Origin: an uncultured Treponema sp.
GTDB lineage: Bacteria > Spirochaetota > Spirochaetia > Treponematales > Treponemataceae
Direction of reading: 5' to 3'
NCBI GenBank assembly: GCA_946538875.1
Contig: CAMNHD010000129.1
Coordinates: 1 to 5,553 of the forward strand
Length of the DNA: 5,553 nucleotides
Below the pieces are notes generated by a model. The model saw only the letters and a list, made by a program, of their open reading frames with translations, ran no database searches and had not been told where the DNA came from. Within the stretch, counting starts at the first letter, position 1, and each line of letters opens with the position of its first letter. The position numbers and the translations under genes were made by a program. Below are positions 4,311 through 5,553 of this stretch, one piece after another.

Positions 4311-5553
4311 ATGGATTCTCTAAAAATACCCGCAGAACTTTCAAAAGTTAATACTATTTTCAAGTCTCATGGATTCAAGGCATATCTGGTGGGCGGAGCA
4401 GTACGCGACACACTTCTTCACAAGCCTATGCACGACTGGGACCTTACCACTGACGCCACACCGGAACAGGTTATGGGCATTTTCCGCAAGGTAATTCCCA
4501 CCGGAATTGCACATGGAACAGTCACGATACTGATTTTCGGCAGGCAGATAGAAGTAACCACATTCCGCACTGAATCAAGCTACAGCGACGGCCGCCACCC
4601 TGACTCAGTAAAGTATGCCGCCACAATCGAGGAAGACCTTTCGCGGAGGGACTTTACGATGAACGCAATTGCGGCAGACCTAGAGGACGGAAGAATTGTG
4701 GATCCCTTTGGAGGCCGCAGGGACATAGAGTCAAAGATTATCCGCACTGTAGGAGACCCGCTTGAACGGTTCACTGAAGACGGCCTGCGTCCGGTAAGGG
4801 CAATCCGTTTTGCAAGCCAGCTAGGCTTTGATATAGAAGAAAAAACGCTGAAAGCTTTGTCAGCGCCGGATGTCCTTGCAAAAACAAGGGGTATATCAGT
4901 TGAAAGGTTCCGCGAAGAGTTCTGCAAGATGATGTGCACGGCAAAACCGAGCAGGGGACTTTTCCTTTTGGAAAAGACAGGAATCCTAGACATCTTTATT
5001 CCCGAATTCAAAGTGTGCCGCAACTGCATGCAGCAGGACGACAGGGGCTTCCATGAATTCGATGTGGCTGACCATATAATCTGGGCCTGCGACGGAGCAC
5101 CCCAAGACAATCTGATAGTAAGGCTTGCCGCATTCTACCACGACATAGGCAAACCTGAGTCACGCAGCACCGAGACAGTAGAAGGCCATGAGCGCATACA
5201 CTTCCACGGCCACGAAACAATCTCCGCAAAGAAAGCCCTGGAATCCATGACAAGGCTCAAATTCTCCACAGATGAAATCAAGCAGGTGACCCATCTAGTC
5301 AGGGAGCACATGTTCTACTATGAGTCCGCCTGGAGCGACGCGGCGGTAAGAAGGTTCATCATCCGCATCGGAATGGAAAACTTTGACAACCTGATTCTTC
5401 TCAGGCTTGCAGATATCTACGGCATGCACAACTGTCCGGCAGTTGAAGGAAGCCCAGCCTGGCTTGGCATTGTGGAACTAAAGAAGCGGATAGAAAAAAT
5501 CCAGTCAGAAAAGTCAGCAATGAGCCTGAAGGATCTTGCCGTAAACGGAAAGG
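4311..5553 (+). CDS. cca: CCA-adding tRNA nucleotidyltransferase with HD domain, C-terminus cut by window edge
   Basis: Adds or repairs the 3' CCA end of tRNAs using CTP and ATP; cytoplasmic. 414 codons plus one base are present; roughly 50 residues are probably missing after DLAVNGK, which leads into the usual NGKDL segment. It is a class II enzyme. YLVGGAVRD (25-33) is followed by HDWDLTTD with catalytic Asp42 and Asp44. The flexible loop YSDGRHPD (91-98) is present, which argues against a CC-only enzyme. DLSRRDFTMNA (109-119) is followed by the nucleotide-selecting EDGLRPVRAIRFA (156-168). An HD phosphohydrolase domain follows with His254, YHDIGKP (277-282; His278, Asp279), and His299/His301 in HFHGHE, so its metal site looks intact. 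In related enzymes this domain has phosphatase or phosphodiesterase activity. The start has no ribosome site, but the alignment needs residues before Tyr25 and the next ATG is codon 40, so it is correct. CCA- versus A-adding activity cannot be settled from the sequence. Confidence 0.95.
   Translation, partial: MDSLKIPAELSKVNTIFKSHGFKAYLVGGAVRDTLLHKPMHDWDLTTDATPEQVMGIFRKVIPTGIAHGTVTILIFGRQIEVTTFRTESSYSDGRHPDSVKYAATIEEDLSRRDFTMNAIAADLEDGRIVDPFGGRRDIESKIIRTVGDPLERFTEDGLRPVRAIRFASQLGFDIEEKTLKALSAPDVLAKTRGISVERFREEFCKMMCTAKPSRGLFLLEKTGILDIFIPEFKVCRNCMQQDDRGFHEFDVADHIIWACDGAPQDNLIVRLAAFYHDIGKPESRSTETVEGHERIHFHGHETISAKKALESMTRLKFSTDEIKQVTHLVREHMFYYESAWSDAAVRRFIIRIGMENFDNLILLRLADIYGMHNCPAVEGSPAWLGIVELKKRIEKIQSEKSAMSLKDLAVNGK

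Noticed and set aside
4281..4378. Long-range pairing of TTGAATCC (4281-4288) with GGATTCAA (4371-4378) inside cca
   Set aside because: The left arm is upstream of the predicted transcription start, so it would not be in the cca mRNA; eight bases can match by chance.
4580..5253. Minus-strand open frames opposite cca
   Set aside because: Cca is continuous with all motifs in order; the opposite frames read as low-complexity Ser/Arg/Leu shadow sequence.

Overview
The window carries six genuine protein genes in three transcriptional blocks. Two of them (glgA at the left edge, the CCA-adding enzyme at the right edge) are cut by the window ends. The organism is most likely a spirochaete of the Treponema group. 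This rests mainly on the unusual GlgA N-terminus (EAGGVKD in place of KTGGLGD), which I associate with treponemal glycogen synthases. It is an inference without a database search. I see no transposase, integrase, phage gene, CRISPR array, tRNA or rRNA.

Left block, minus strand (2763 down to 1): a membrane-anchored SPFH/band-7-like protein, an AroH-type chorismate mutase and glycogen synthase GlgA. They are packed as a tight operon. There are 10 bases between the first two genes, with the aroH Shine-Dalgarno overlapping the upstream stop codon, and a one-base TGATG overlap between aroH and glgA. The three products share no obvious pathway (membrane quality control or scaffold, aromatic amino acid synthesis, glycogen synthesis), so co-expression is clear but a common function is not.

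Divergent region 2764-2967: 204 bases unusually rich in dyad symmetry. It holds a 77-base imperfect palindrome (2795-2871), a second perfect 8+8 dyad (2881-2905) beside a consensus -10 box (2920-2925), and a possible short upstream ORF. That ORF has a strong Shine-Dalgarno and its stop overlaps the start of the SPFH-like gene as ATGA.

Middle: a small three-helix membrane protein of unknown function (2968-3330, plus strand) converges with thiamine pyrophosphokinase (3471-4190, minus strand). The 140 bases between them are almost entirely a degenerate 19-bp tandem array with a 38-bp higher-order period. The array puts stop codons in all three plus-strand frames, and one unit forms a 7-bp hairpin.

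Right block: a second divergent promoter region (4191-4310) separates thiamine pyrophosphokinase from the CCA-adding enzyme. The cca promoter (TTGACT-16-TATAAT) ends only 9 bases before the ATG, so the mRNA is predicted to be leaderless or nearly so. A 34-bp dyad overlaps its -35 box. The coding content is mostly housekeeping. The points worth following up are in the intergenic DNA and in the GlgA substitution.
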